Shown here piece after piece: positions 1-6,617 of a stretch of 9,452 nucleotides of DNA. Each line of letters starts with the position of its first letter. Position 1 is the first letter of the stretch. The stretch covers positions 1-9,452 of the forward strand of contig JAKAVH010000124.1 of NCBI GenBank assembly GCA_021827545.1, given 5' to 3'. The notes beneath the pieces are model-generated. The model was not told the DNA's origin. It was given only the letters and a program-made list of their open reading frames with translations, and searched no databases. This stretch comes from Thermoplasmata archaeon. GTDB taxonomy: Archaea; Thermoplasmatota; Thermoplasmata; UBA184. The translations under genes and the position numbers were made by a program.

Positions 1-1443
1 GACGAAGACGCTCTTGATCTCGGTGAACTCCTCGATGGCGGCGCTTCCCGCCTCCCGGCCGCCGTTGCCGGTGTTCTTGATCCCGCCGAACGGCAGCTGC
101 ACCTCGGCGCCGATCGTCGGGGCGTTGATGTACGTGATCCCCGCCTCGAGGTCGTTGATCGCCCGGAACGCCCGGTTGACGTCGCGCGTGTAGATCGACG
201 AGGAAAGGCCGTAGTCCACGTCGTTCGCGACCTTCACCGCCTCGTCGTAGTCGCCGACGCGCACGACGGAGAGGACGGGCCCGAAGATCTCCTCCCGGGA
301 GATCCGGGTCCCGTGCCGGGTCTCGAAGATCGTCGGCTCGAGGAAGTGGCCGGGGTCGTAGATCCCCCCGGTCCGCTTGCGGCCCCCGTAGCGCAGCGTC
401 GCCTCCGAGCGCCCGAGATCGATGTACCCGAGGATCTTCTTCTCCTGGTCGGCCGACGCGACCGGTCCCATGCCGGTCGCCGGGTCGAGCGGGTCGCCGA
501 CGGTGAACCGGTCGAGGCGGTCGGTGAGCATCCCGAGGAACTCGTCGTAGACCTTCGTGTGGACGATGAGGCGACTTGTTGCGGTGCAGCGCTGGCCGGC
601 GGTGCCGAACGCGCCGAAGAGGACGCCGTCGAGCGCCAGCGGAAGGTCGGCGTCGTCCATCAGGATCACCGGATTCTTCCCGCCGAGTTCGAGGTGGACC
701 ATCTTGAGGCCCTGGGCGCCCCGGACGTAGACGTCGCGCCCCGTCTCCACGCCGCCCGTGAACGAGATCGCCCTTACCCGGGGGTCCCCGACGAGGGCGT
801 TCCCGACAACGCCGCCCGAGCCGGTCACGAGGTTGAGGACCCCCGGCGGGACCCCCGACTCCTCGTAGATCCGCACGACCTCGGCGGCGCAGCGGGCCGT
901 GCCGGAGGCGGGCTTGAAGACGACCGTGTTGCCCGTGATGAGGGCCGCCGCGATCTTCCAGTTCGGGATCGCGGTCGGAAAGTTCCAGGGGGTGATGCAC
1001 GCGACCACGCCCTTGGGCTGGCGCACGGTGAGGCAGAACTTCGCTCGGAGCTCCGACGGAACCGTCTCGCCGAAGAGACGCCGGCCTTCTCCGGCCATGT
1101 ATTCGATGAAGTCGATCGACTCCTGCACGTCCCCGAGGCCCTCGGCGATCACCTTGCCCATCTCCCGGGTCACGATCGCCCCGAGGTCGGCCTTGGCGCG
1201 TCGCATCCGACGGGCGACCTCGAGCAGGATCTCTCCCCGCTTCGGGGCGGGGGTCGCCTTCCAGCCGGGGAAAGCGCGGTGCGCTGCCGCGACGGCGTCC
1301 TTCACGTCGTCCGGCGTCCCAACGACGAACGACCCAACGGTCTCGCCGGTCGCCGGGTTCAACGTCTCGAATCGCTTGGCGGCCGACGGCGTGGCCCACC
1401 GGCCTCCTACGAACAGGCCGAATTCCTCCGCGCGGAACGACAT
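1..1443 (-). CDS. NAD(P)+-dependent aldehyde dehydrogenase (ALDH superfamily), C-terminus cut by window edge
   Basis: I translated the minus strand from the ATG at 1443-1441: 481 residues stay open to base 1, so only a short C-terminal tail (family length about 480-510) is missing. The enzyme oxidises an aldehyde to a carboxylate through a thiohemiacetal. Visible motifs are TPWNFP (151-156, oxyanion Asn154), FKPAS (176-180, cofactor-binding Lys177), FTGG (228-231, Rossmann glycine stretch, where many members have FTGS), LELGGKNP (251-258, general base Glu252), GQRCTATSR (283-291, nucleophile Cys286) and EIFGP (385-389, Glu385). The Glu-Cys spacing of 34 is canonical. The C-terminal PFGGIKNTGNGGREAG stretch (451-466) reminds me of the semialdehyde/antiquitin-like groups, but the substrate cannot be fixed from sequence. 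A strong Shine-Dalgarno supports the start. It is transcribed divergently from serS. No catalytic residue is missing. Confidence 0.96.
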   Translation of the reverse strand, partial: MSFRAEEFGLFVGGRWATPSAAKRFETLNPATGETVGSFVVGTPDDVKDAVAAAHRAFPGWKATPAPKRGEILLEVARRMRRAKADLGAIVTREMGKVIAEGLGDVQESIDFIEYMAGEGRRLFGETVPSELRAKFCLTVRQPKGVVACITPWNFPTAIPNWKIAAALITGNTVVFKPASGTARCAAEVVRIYEESGVPPGVLNLVTGSGGVVGNALVGDPRVRAISFTGGVETGRDVYVRGAQGLKMVHLELGGKNPVILMDDADLPLALDGVLFGAFGTAGQRCTATSRLIVHTKVYDEFLGMLTDRLDRFTVGDPLDPATGMGPVASADQEKKILGYIDLGRSEATLRYGGRKRTGGIYDPGHFLEPTIFETRHGTRISREEIFGPVLSVVRVGDYDEAVKVANDVDYGLSSSIYTRDVNRAFRAINDLEAGITYINAPTIGAEVQLPFGGIKNTGNGGREAGSAAIEEFTEIKSVFV

Positions 1444-1445
1444 CG

Positions 1446-1458
1446 CTCCTCTCCTCCG
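1446..1458 (-). promoter_or_regulatory. Strong Shine-Dalgarno of the aldehyde dehydrogenase gene
   Basis: Read on the minus strand, the bases before the ATG at 1443 are CGGAGGAGAGGAG followed by CG. This gives two overlapping GGAG-type matches to the 16S anti-SD, 2-10 nt upstream. It fixes the start at 1443. Confidence 0.75.
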
Positions 1459-1478
1459 CGTCCCGATTCCCCGCGAGG

Positions 1479-1487
1479 CTACATAGG
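1479..1487 (-). promoter_or_regulatory. Possible TATA box for the aldehyde dehydrogenase gene
   Basis: Minus-strand CCTATGTAG is the most AT-rich stretch upstream of the dehydrogenase. An archaeal initiation site about 25 nt downstream would fall near 1458 and give a leader of about 15 nt that just includes the Shine-Dalgarno. Pattern match only. Confidence 0.3.
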
Positions 1488-1538
1488 CGTTTGCCGGCGG
1501 GTCCCAAGTCCCGCGACCGTCCCACCCCGAGGCGGCAA

Positions 1539-1546
1539 GGATATTC
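1539..1546 (+). promoter_or_regulatory. Possible TATA box for serS
   Basis: GGATATTC stands out as an AT-rich island in the 126-nt divergent intergenic region. Its centre lies about 27 nt before the GTG start at 1570, so a typical archaeal start site would make the mRNA leaderless or nearly so. That conflicts with use of the GGAG at 1562-1565, so one of the two signals may be fortuitous. Confidence 0.3.
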
Positions 1547-1569
1547 GCAGGGGCCCCCTCCGGAGCAAC

Positions 1570-2865
1570 GTGATCGACGTCGACGTTCTCCGTAAAGATC
1601 CCGGTCGGATCGAGCAGAACCTCGGGCGCCGGGGGAACCCCGCATATCTCACGCTGTTCGCCGAGGCGAGGGCGAAGGACGAAGCCTGGCGCGCCGCGCG
1701 GGTCGAGGCGGACCGGCTGCGCCAGCGACGCAACGACCTCGGACGTCGCATCGCGCTCGAGCGCGCGAGGGGGGCCGTCCCGGCCGAGCTCGAGGCGGAG
1801 GCCCGGTCGATCCCGACGGCGCTGCGCGAGGCCGAGGCCCGGGAAGGGGAGCAACGGCGCGCACGCGACGCGCTCCTGATGCGCCTCCCGAACCTTATGG
1901 ACGAGTCGGTTCCGGCCGGCAAGGACGACTCGGAGAACGCGGTCGTCGCCACCTGGGGGACTCCCGCGGGCCCGAACCCCGCCCTCCGGGCTCACGGGGA
2001 GGTCCTGGAAGCGCTCGGGATGGCGGAATTCGATCGCGCGCATCGGGCGAGCGGCTCGGGGTTCTACTATCTGACCGGGCCCATCGTCCTGCTCGACCTC
2101 GCTCTCCAGCGGTTCGCCCTCGACCTCCTAGTCGAGCGGGGGTATCTCCCGGTCGCGCCTCCGTACCTCCTGCGGCGCGAGCCGTACGAGGGCGTCACCG
2201 ACCTCGCGGACTTCGAGAACGTCATGTACAAGGTGGAGGGCGAGGACCTCTACCTCATCGCGACGAGCGAGCACCCGCTGGCGGCGCTCTACCACGGCGA
2301 GATCCTCGACGAGGACCGACTTCCGCTCCGGCTCGCCGGCCTGAGCCCGTGCTTCCGCAAGGAGATCGGCGGCCACGGGGTCGACCAGAAGGGGATCTTC
2401 CGGGTCCACCAGTTCGAGAAGGTCGAGCAGTTCGTCTTCTGCCGGCCCGAGGAGTCGGCCGGGCTCCACGAGGAGCTTCGGGCGAACGCCGAGGAGATCG
2501 TGCGACGGCTCGGCGTGCCCTACCGAGTAGTGAACGTCTGCACGGGAGACCTCGGGACGGTCGCGGCGAAGAAGTACGACATCGAGGCCTGGTTTCCCCG
2601 TCAGCAGGCGTACCGGGAGGTCGTGAGCTGCTCGAACTGCACCGACTACCAGGCCCGTCGTCTCGGCATCCGGATGGGCAAGGCCGGGCGGCCGGGGAAG
2701 GTCGTGCCGCACACGCTCAACTCGACGGCGGTCGCGACCTCCCGGACCATGGCCGTGATCCTGGAGCAGTACCAGCAGCCGGACGGCTCGGTCACGGTCC
2801 CCGAGGTCCTCCGCCCCTATCTCGGGGGTCGGGACTCCCTCCGACCGGTCGGGCCGAAGGCCTGA
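1570..2865 (+). CDS. serS: Seryl-tRNA synthetase (class II, archaeal/eukaryotic-like)
   Basis: The 431-residue cytosolic enzyme charges tRNA-Ser (and tRNA-Sec where present) with serine via seryl-adenylate. The N-terminus VIDVDVLRKDPGRIEQNL matches the usual SerRS opening, which fixes the GTG start at 1570; GGAG lies 4 nt upstream. The open frame continues far upstream, but that part is antisense to the aldehyde dehydrogenase and is not SerRS-like. Residues about 28-105 are charged, Ala/Arg/Glu-rich helices: the tRNA-binding coiled-coil arm. The class II core follows: motif 1 around 178-200 ending in PP (197-198), TSEHP serine-site loop (232-236), motif 2 with FRKE (262-265) and IFRVHQFEKVE (276-286), CSNCTDYQARR (354-364), and motif 3 with NSTAVATSR (384-392, ATP-binding Arg392). 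TSE rather than TAE is typical of archaeal and eukaryotic enzymes. Length and motifs are complete. A 117-nt gap separates it from the helicase gene, so co-transcription is possible. Confidence 0.97.
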   Translation: MIDVDVLRKDPGRIEQNLGRRGNPAYLTLFAEARAKDEAWRAARVEADRLRQRRNDLGRRIALERARGAVPAELEAEARSIPTALREAEAREGEQRRARDALLMRLPNLMDESVPAGKDDSENAVVATWGTPAGPNPALRAHGEVLEALGMAEFDRAHRASGSGFYYLTGPIVLLDLALQRFALDLLVERGYLPVAPPYLLRREPYEGVTDLADFENVMYKVEGEDLYLIATSEHPLAALYHGEILDEDRLPLRLAGLSPCFRKEIGGHGVDQKGIFRVHQFEKVEQFVFCRPEESAGLHEELRANAEEIVRRLGVPYRVVNVCTGDLGTVAAKKYDIEAWFPRQQAYREVVSCSNCTDYQARRLGIRMGKAGRPGKVVPHTLNSTAVATSRTMAVILEQYQQPDGSVTVPEVLRPYLGGRDSLRPVGPKA

Positions 2866-2982
2866 GTCGAAGCCGCTCGACGCGGAGGGGCCTACGGTCG
2901 CAGACCTCCGAGCCGGCCCCACGGGGCGCGAGCGCGCTTCCGGACGCGGTCCCCGCGGTACGCGGACCCGGGGGAAGTTCCC

Positions 2983-4692
2983 GTGAGCCGGCAACGTCGG
3001 CTGGACGAGTTCTCGCCCGCGGCGGGGGTGGCGGCGGCGCCCCCGCTCCGAGTCGGTCGGCCCCGTCCGGACGCGCTGCCGGGGGTCTGGAGCGTCGTCG
3101 AGGGCCAGATCGAGCATCCCCTCCTAAGGTCCGGGACGCTCCGCGCCCTCCCCTTCCAGATCGATCTCGCCCGCATCGGGCTCACCGAGGACCTCCTGGT
3201 CGTTCTGCCGACGGGCCTCGGGAAGACCGTCATCGCCGCCCTCCTCGCCGCCGAGGTCCTGCGGCGCGACGTCGGCAAGGTCCTCTTCCTCGCCCCGACG
3301 CGTCCGCTCGTCCAGCAGCACGCGGAGTCGTTCGCCCGCTGGCTCCTTCCGCTACGGCTCGCGCGGTTCACGGGGACGGTCCGGCGTCCGGTCCGGGAAG
3401 GGGCCTGGGAGTCCGCCGACTGCGTGTTCGCCACGCCCGAGATCGTACAGAACGACCTCGCGTCGGGTCGCTACGACCTCAAGGACGTCGCGCTCGCGGT
3501 CTTCGACGAGGCCCACCACGCCGTCGGCAAGTACGTCTACGTGCCGATCGCGGCCCGCTACCTCGCGGAGCGGCCCCCCGCCGGTCGGGTCCTCGCCCTC
3601 ACCGCGTCCCCCGGCGGCCGGGACGAGCGGATCGAGGAGGTCGTCGCCGCGCTCGGGGTCCGGCGCATCGAGGCCCGTTCGCGGGACGACGAAGGGGTGC
3701 GGGAGTACGTTCAGCCGGTCACGGTCGACTACGTGTGGGTCGACCTCTCGCCGACGGCGGCGCACATCCGCGACCGGCTCGCGGAGGCCGCCCGCGCGAC
3801 CGCCCGCAAGCTGCAGAAGATGGGGTACCTGAGGAAGAAGCCGATCGCGTCGCTCTCGGTGAAGGACCTGATCGCGCTTCGAGCGGAGATCTTCGCGCGA
3901 CCCGGACCGATGGTGCGCCGGTTCGGCCCGCTCTTCCACCAGCTCGTGCTCCTGCACTTGCACCACGCCGAGGAGCGTCTCGAGACCCAAGGGGTCGCCC
4001 CGTTCGTCCAGTATCTCGACCGCCTGGCGGTGAAGCCGAAGCCGAGCCGTGGGGACCTCGCGGTCCTGAAGTTGCCGGAGGTCGTCGCCGCGCGCGCCGC
4101 CGCCGAAGCGTTCCTGCGCGGCACTCGGGAGCCGTCCCATCCGAAGCTCGACGCGCTGGTCGACCTCGTCCGGACCACGCTCGCGGCCGCGACCGGTCGA
4201 CGCGCGCGGATCCTCGTCTTCGCCCAGTACCGCGACACCATCCAGACGATCCAGTCGACGCTCGAACAGGAGGGTTGGACCGTCGGCCGGTTCGTCGGCC
4301 AGTCGACCCGCGACCCGGGCGACCGGGGCATGAACCAGAAGGACCAGGCCCGGATCCTCGCGGGGTTCCGCGACGGGCGGTTCCCGATCCTGGTCGCGAG
4401 CAGCGTCGCCGAGGAGGGTCTCGACGTGCCGGACGTCGACCTCGTCGTCTTCTTCGAATCGGTCCCGAGCGAGATTCGGGCGATCCAGCGGCGCGGTCGC
4501 ACGGGGCGAAGCTCGCTCGGGCGCGTCGTGGTCCTGCTCACCCGGGCGACGCGCGACGTCGGCTACCAGGCCGCCGAGGTCCGACGGGAGAAGGCGATGC
4601 ATCGCATCGTGCGGCGCCTCTCGGCCGAGGGGCGACGGGCGCGCGCCGCGGACGAGGCCAAGGGTCGGCCGGCCGCCGGGGGCTCGGGATAA
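2983..4692 (+). CDS. Hef/FANCM-family superfamily 2 DNA helicase, lacking the XPF-type nuclease domain
   Basis: The 569-residue protein carries all SF2 helicase motifs in the Hef order: I LPTGLGKT (75-82), Ia APTRPLVQQH (104-113), Ib TPEIVQND (151-158), II DEAH (175-178), III TAS (207-209), IV VFAQYR (412-417), V VASSVAEEGLDVP (471-483) and VI IQRRGRTGR (501-509). About residues 240-400 form the helical insert between the RecA lobes that is typical of Hef, with HHAEERLETQG (327-337) as a landmark. Hef unwinds and remodels forked and Holliday-type DNA at stalled replication forks. Euryarchaeal Hef is about 750 residues or more, with an ERKxxxD nuclease plus HhH domain at the C-terminus. Here the chain ends soon after motif VI in a basic tail, so it is helicase-only. 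The first 45 residues are Pro/Ala-rich, apart from a QRRLDEF segment. The GTG start lacks a strong SD; GTG at 3028 is an alternative. The helicase family is certain, the exact cellular role is inferred. Confidence 0.93.
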   Translation: MSRQRRLDEFSPAAGVAAAPPLRVGRPRPDALPGVWSVVEGQIEHPLLRSGTLRALPFQIDLARIGLTEDLLVVLPTGLGKTVIAALLAAEVLRRDVGKVLFLAPTRPLVQQHAESFARWLLPLRLARFTGTVRRPVREGAWESADCVFATPEIVQNDLASGRYDLKDVALAVFDEAHHAVGKYVYVPIAARYLAERPPAGRVLALTASPGGRDERIEEVVAALGVRRIEARSRDDEGVREYVQPVTVDYVWVDLSPTAAHIRDRLAEAARATARKLQKMGYLRKKPIASLSVKDLIALRAEIFARPGPMVRRFGPLFHQLVLLHLHHAEERLETQGVAPFVQYLDRLAVKPKPSRGDLAVLKLPEVVAARAAAEAFLRGTREPSHPKLDALVDLVRTTLAAATGRRARILVFAQYRDTIQTIQSTLEQEGWTVGRFVGQSTRDPGDRGMNQKDQARILAGFRDGRFPILVASSVAEEGLDVPDVDLVVFFESVPSEIRAIQRRGRTGRSSLGRVVVLLTRATRDVGYQAAEVRREKAMHRIVRRLSAEGRRARAADEAKGRPAAGGSG

Positions 4693-4736
4693 GCCTTCCG
4701 GCGCGCCCGCGCGGTGGTGCGGCTCGGTCACTGACG

Positions 4737-4744
4737 CTAAATAA
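4737..4744 (+). promoter_or_regulatory. TATA-like promoter element of the kdp operon
   Basis: CTAAATAA is the only long A/T run in the 86-nt gap between the helicase gene and kdpF. Its centre is about 38 nt before the kdpF ATG, so an archaeal start site about 25 nt downstream would lie near 4765, giving a short leader with the kdpF Shine-Dalgarno. This is a pattern match; the initiation site is not shown. Confidence 0.5.
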
Positions 4745-4749
4745 CCTCC

Positions 4750-4765
4750 CTCGGGTGCGACCGAG
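4750..4765 (+). promoter_or_regulatory. Small dyad (possible operator) between the kdp TATA box and kdpF
   Basis: CTCGG and CCGAG form a perfect 5-bp inverted repeat around a 6-base centre. It lies between the TATA-like box and the expected initiation site, where archaeal repressors often bind. In RNA it could instead be a small hairpin. In such GC-rich DNA a 5-bp dyad can occur by chance. Confidence 0.25.
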
Positions 4766-4766
4766 C

Positions 4767-4770
4767 GGAG
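4767..4770 (+). promoter_or_regulatory. Shine-Dalgarno of kdpF
   Basis: GGAG sits 8 nt before the ATG at 4779. It favours that start over the in-frame GTG at 4755, which would add eight non-hydrophobic residues. Confidence 0.55.
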
Positions 4771-4778
4771 CGTGCGCG

Positions 4779-4892
4779 ATGGGCCCGCTCGACTGGGTAG
4801 CCCAGAACCTCGGATTGGTGGCGCTGACGGTACTCTCGGTCGCGCTCGCGGTGTATCTGGTCTACTCGATGATTCATCCCGAGAGGTTCTGA
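4779..4892 (+). CDS. kdpF: KdpF, small membrane subunit of the potassium-transporting ATPase
   Basis: The 37-residue peptide has one hydrophobic segment (about residues 11-30) followed by YLVYSMIHPERF (26-37), which fits the family signature YLVYALxxPExF. KdpF is a single-span peptide that stabilises the KdpABC complex in the membrane; E. coli KdpF has 29 residues, so this one is slightly longer at its N-terminus. It is first in the operon, 15 nt before kdpA. The same reading frame stays open a long way upstream through the helicase gene, which can hide this gene from automatic callers; the upstream part is only a shadow of the helicase and serS frames. Confidence 0.93.
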   Translation: MGPLDWVAQNLGLVALTVLSVALAVYLVYSMIHPERF

Positions 4893-4907
4893 GGCGCGCG
4901 GGGGCCC

Positions 4908-6617
4908 GTGTTCGACTTCCGCTCGGTCTGGGACGTCGTCCTGCTGGTCGGCCTCGTCGTGGCGATCGCTCCGTGGTTCGGGGCGTACCTGGGCCGCGTC
5001 TACATGAACCGGCCCGCGTTCGGCGACGCGATCCTCGCGCCGATCGAGAGCGCCCTCTACCGGTTGCTCGGCACGTCGCCGCGCAGTGCGATGCGCTCGA
5101 GCGAGTACATGCTCGCGGTGCTGTTCGTCAACGGCGGGGTCTTCGTGTTCCTCTTCGTCTTCCTCGCGCTCCAGCACGCGCTGCCGCTCGACGCGACCGG
5201 GGCGCCGAACATGCACTGGACGCTCGCGTTCCACTCGGCGGCGAGCTTCACGACGAACACCGACTTCACGCACTTCACGAACGAGAGCCAGTTGAGCCTC
5301 GGCGCGCTGATGGTCGCCTGGCCCCTCGCGCTCTTCCTGTCGGCCGCCACCGGGCTCTCGGTCGCCGCCGCGATGGTCCGCGGGTTCGTCCGCAAGGACG
5401 GGACGCTCGGGAACTTCTACGTCGACCTCGTCCGCACGATGACCCGGGTCCTCATGCCTCTCGCGTTCCTCCTCGCCCTCGCGCTCGTGCTGCTGGGGGT
5501 CCCCGAGACGCTCACCAACTACGCGATCGCTCACCCGCTCACCGGCGGAACCCAGACGATCTACCTCGGCCCGGTCGCGAGCTTCCAGGCGATCTCTTTC
5601 CTCGGGACGAACGGCGGCGGGTTCTACTCGACCAACGCGGCGAGCCCGCTCGCGAACCCGAGCGCGGTCTCGGACCTCCTCGGAACGTTCGCGATGATGT
5701 TGATCCCGTTCTCGACGCCGTTCGCGTTCGGCCAGATCGTGCGGCGCAAGGGCGAGGCGTGGCCGTTCATGGGCACGATCCTGATCGTCTTCGCGATCGC
5801 GCTCGGTCTCTTCGTGGCGTACCAGGCGGCGGTGAACCCCGCGCTGGCGGGACTCTCGGGCCTCGGCCCGCAGACCGCAGGGTACCCGGTCGGCCAGGAG
5901 ACCCGCTTCGGCCTCACGGACGGCTCGCTCTTCCAGGTCGTGAGCGTCTACACGAACACGGGCGCGAACAACATGCAGATCGGCGCGCTCGCCCCGGTCG
6001 CCCAGCTCGTCCTTCTGTTCGGGATGTTCACCCAGAGCACCCCGGGCGGCGACGGCACCGGGTTCGGGATGCTCCTGCTGTTCGCCATCCTCGGGATCTT
6101 CGTGGGCGGACTCATGGTCGGGCGGAGCCCCGAGTACCTCGGCAAGAAGGTAGGGACCGGCCACGTGAAGTGGGCGGCGCTCGCGCTCCTCACGCACCCG
6201 GCGCTCATCCTCGTGCCGTTCGTCCTCGCGGTCGCCGGCGGCTTCGTGACGGTCGCGTCCGGGTCGCTGCCGGCCTCGGCGCACACGTTCACGGCGGTCC
6301 TCTACGAGTTCACGTCCGAGGCGGCCAACAACGGGAGCGCGCTCGGCGCTTCGTCGTTCAACGACACCACGTGGTTCTTCAACATCGCCGGCGGGCTCGT
6401 GATGCTCCTCGGCCGCTTCGTGCCGATCTTCGCGATGCTCAAGGTCGGCGGGATGTTCTCGGAGGAGAGCGTCCTCCCCCCGGGCCCGGGGACGCTGCGG
6501 ACGGCGAGCGCGACCTTCACGGTCTACATCACGCTCTTCCTGATCATCGTCTCGGTCCTGCTGTTCCTGCCGGTCATCGCGCTCGGTCCGCTCGCCCAGA
6601 TCGTGGGAGGCCCCTAG
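4908..6617 (+). CDS. kdpA: KdpA, potassium-binding and translocating subunit of KdpFABC
   Basis: The 569-residue membrane protein (E. coli 557) is related to the SKT/Trk channel superfamily and selects K+ for the Kdp pump. It shows about ten hydrophobic spans and four pore loops: loop 1 AASFTTNTDF (111-120), loop 2 FLGTNGGGF (231-239), loop 3 NTGANNMQIGA (350-360) and loop 4 EAANNGSALG (471-480). GLMVGRSPEYLGKK (401-414) is a family hallmark. The GTG start at 4908 follows kdpF by 15 nt. Its own SD is weak (GAGG about 13 nt upstream), so coupling to kdpF translation is likely. The stop codon TAG directly abuts the kdpB ATG. Loops 1, 3 and 4 differ from E. coli at filter positions (Thr121 where E. 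coli has Gln116; Asn350-Thr351-Gly352 where E. coli has Ser-Cys-Gly). It is intact, with no frameshift. Confidence 0.96.
   Translation: MFDFRSVWDVVLLVGLVVAIAPWFGAYLGRVYMNRPAFGDAILAPIESALYRLLGTSPRSAMRSSEYMLAVLFVNGGVFVFLFVFLALQHALPLDATGAPNMHWTLAFHSAASFTTNTDFTHFTNESQLSLGALMVAWPLALFLSAATGLSVAAAMVRGFVRKDGTLGNFYVDLVRTMTRVLMPLAFLLALALVLLGVPETLTNYAIAHPLTGGTQTIYLGPVASFQAISFLGTNGGGFYSTNAASPLANPSAVSDLLGTFAMMLIPFSTPFAFGQIVRRKGEAWPFMGTILIVFAIALGLFVAYQAAVNPALAGLSGLGPQTAGYPVGQETRFGLTDGSLFQVVSVYTNTGANNMQIGALAPVAQLVLLFGMFTQSTPGGDGTGFGMLLLFAILGIFVGGLMVGRSPEYLGKKVGTGHVKWAALALLTHPALILVPFVLAVAGGFVTVASGSLPASAHTFTAVLYEFTSEAANNGSALGASSFNDTTWFFNIAGGLVMLLGRFVPIFAMLKVGGMFSEESVLPPGPGTLRTASATFTVYITLFLIIVSVLLFLPVIALGPLAQIVGGP
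6605..6610 (+). promoter_or_regulatory. Shine-Dalgarno of kdpB inside the end of kdpA
   Basis: GGGAGG lies 7 nt before the kdpB ATG, within the last codons of kdpA. It supports the start at 6618 and translational coupling. Confidence 0.7.

Noticed and set aside
313..1569. Plus-strand extension that would make SerRS 850 residues long
   Set aside because: It is antisense to the aldehyde dehydrogenase, is Arg/Asp/Gly-rich, and has no SerRS similarity. SerRS homology begins exactly at the GTG at 1570.
2883..2910. CGGAGG/CCTCCG inverted repeat after serS as a terminator
   Set aside because: It has only a 6-bp stem, a 16-nt loop and no oligo-T, so it cannot be told from chance.
4698..4714. GC hairpin just after the helicase stop as a terminator
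   Set aside because: The stem is 6 bp with a bulge and no T tract follows. Such hairpins are expected by chance at this GC content.
3352..4731. A 459-codon minus-strand frame opposite the helicase gene
   Set aside because: The plus strand has complete helicase motifs; the minus-strand product shows only charged low-complexity sequence.
2349..4778. Long plus-strand frame running through serS and the helicase into kdpF
   Set aside because: It is an out-of-frame shadow of serS and the helicase gene. Only its last 37 codons, from ATG 4779, are a real protein (KdpF).
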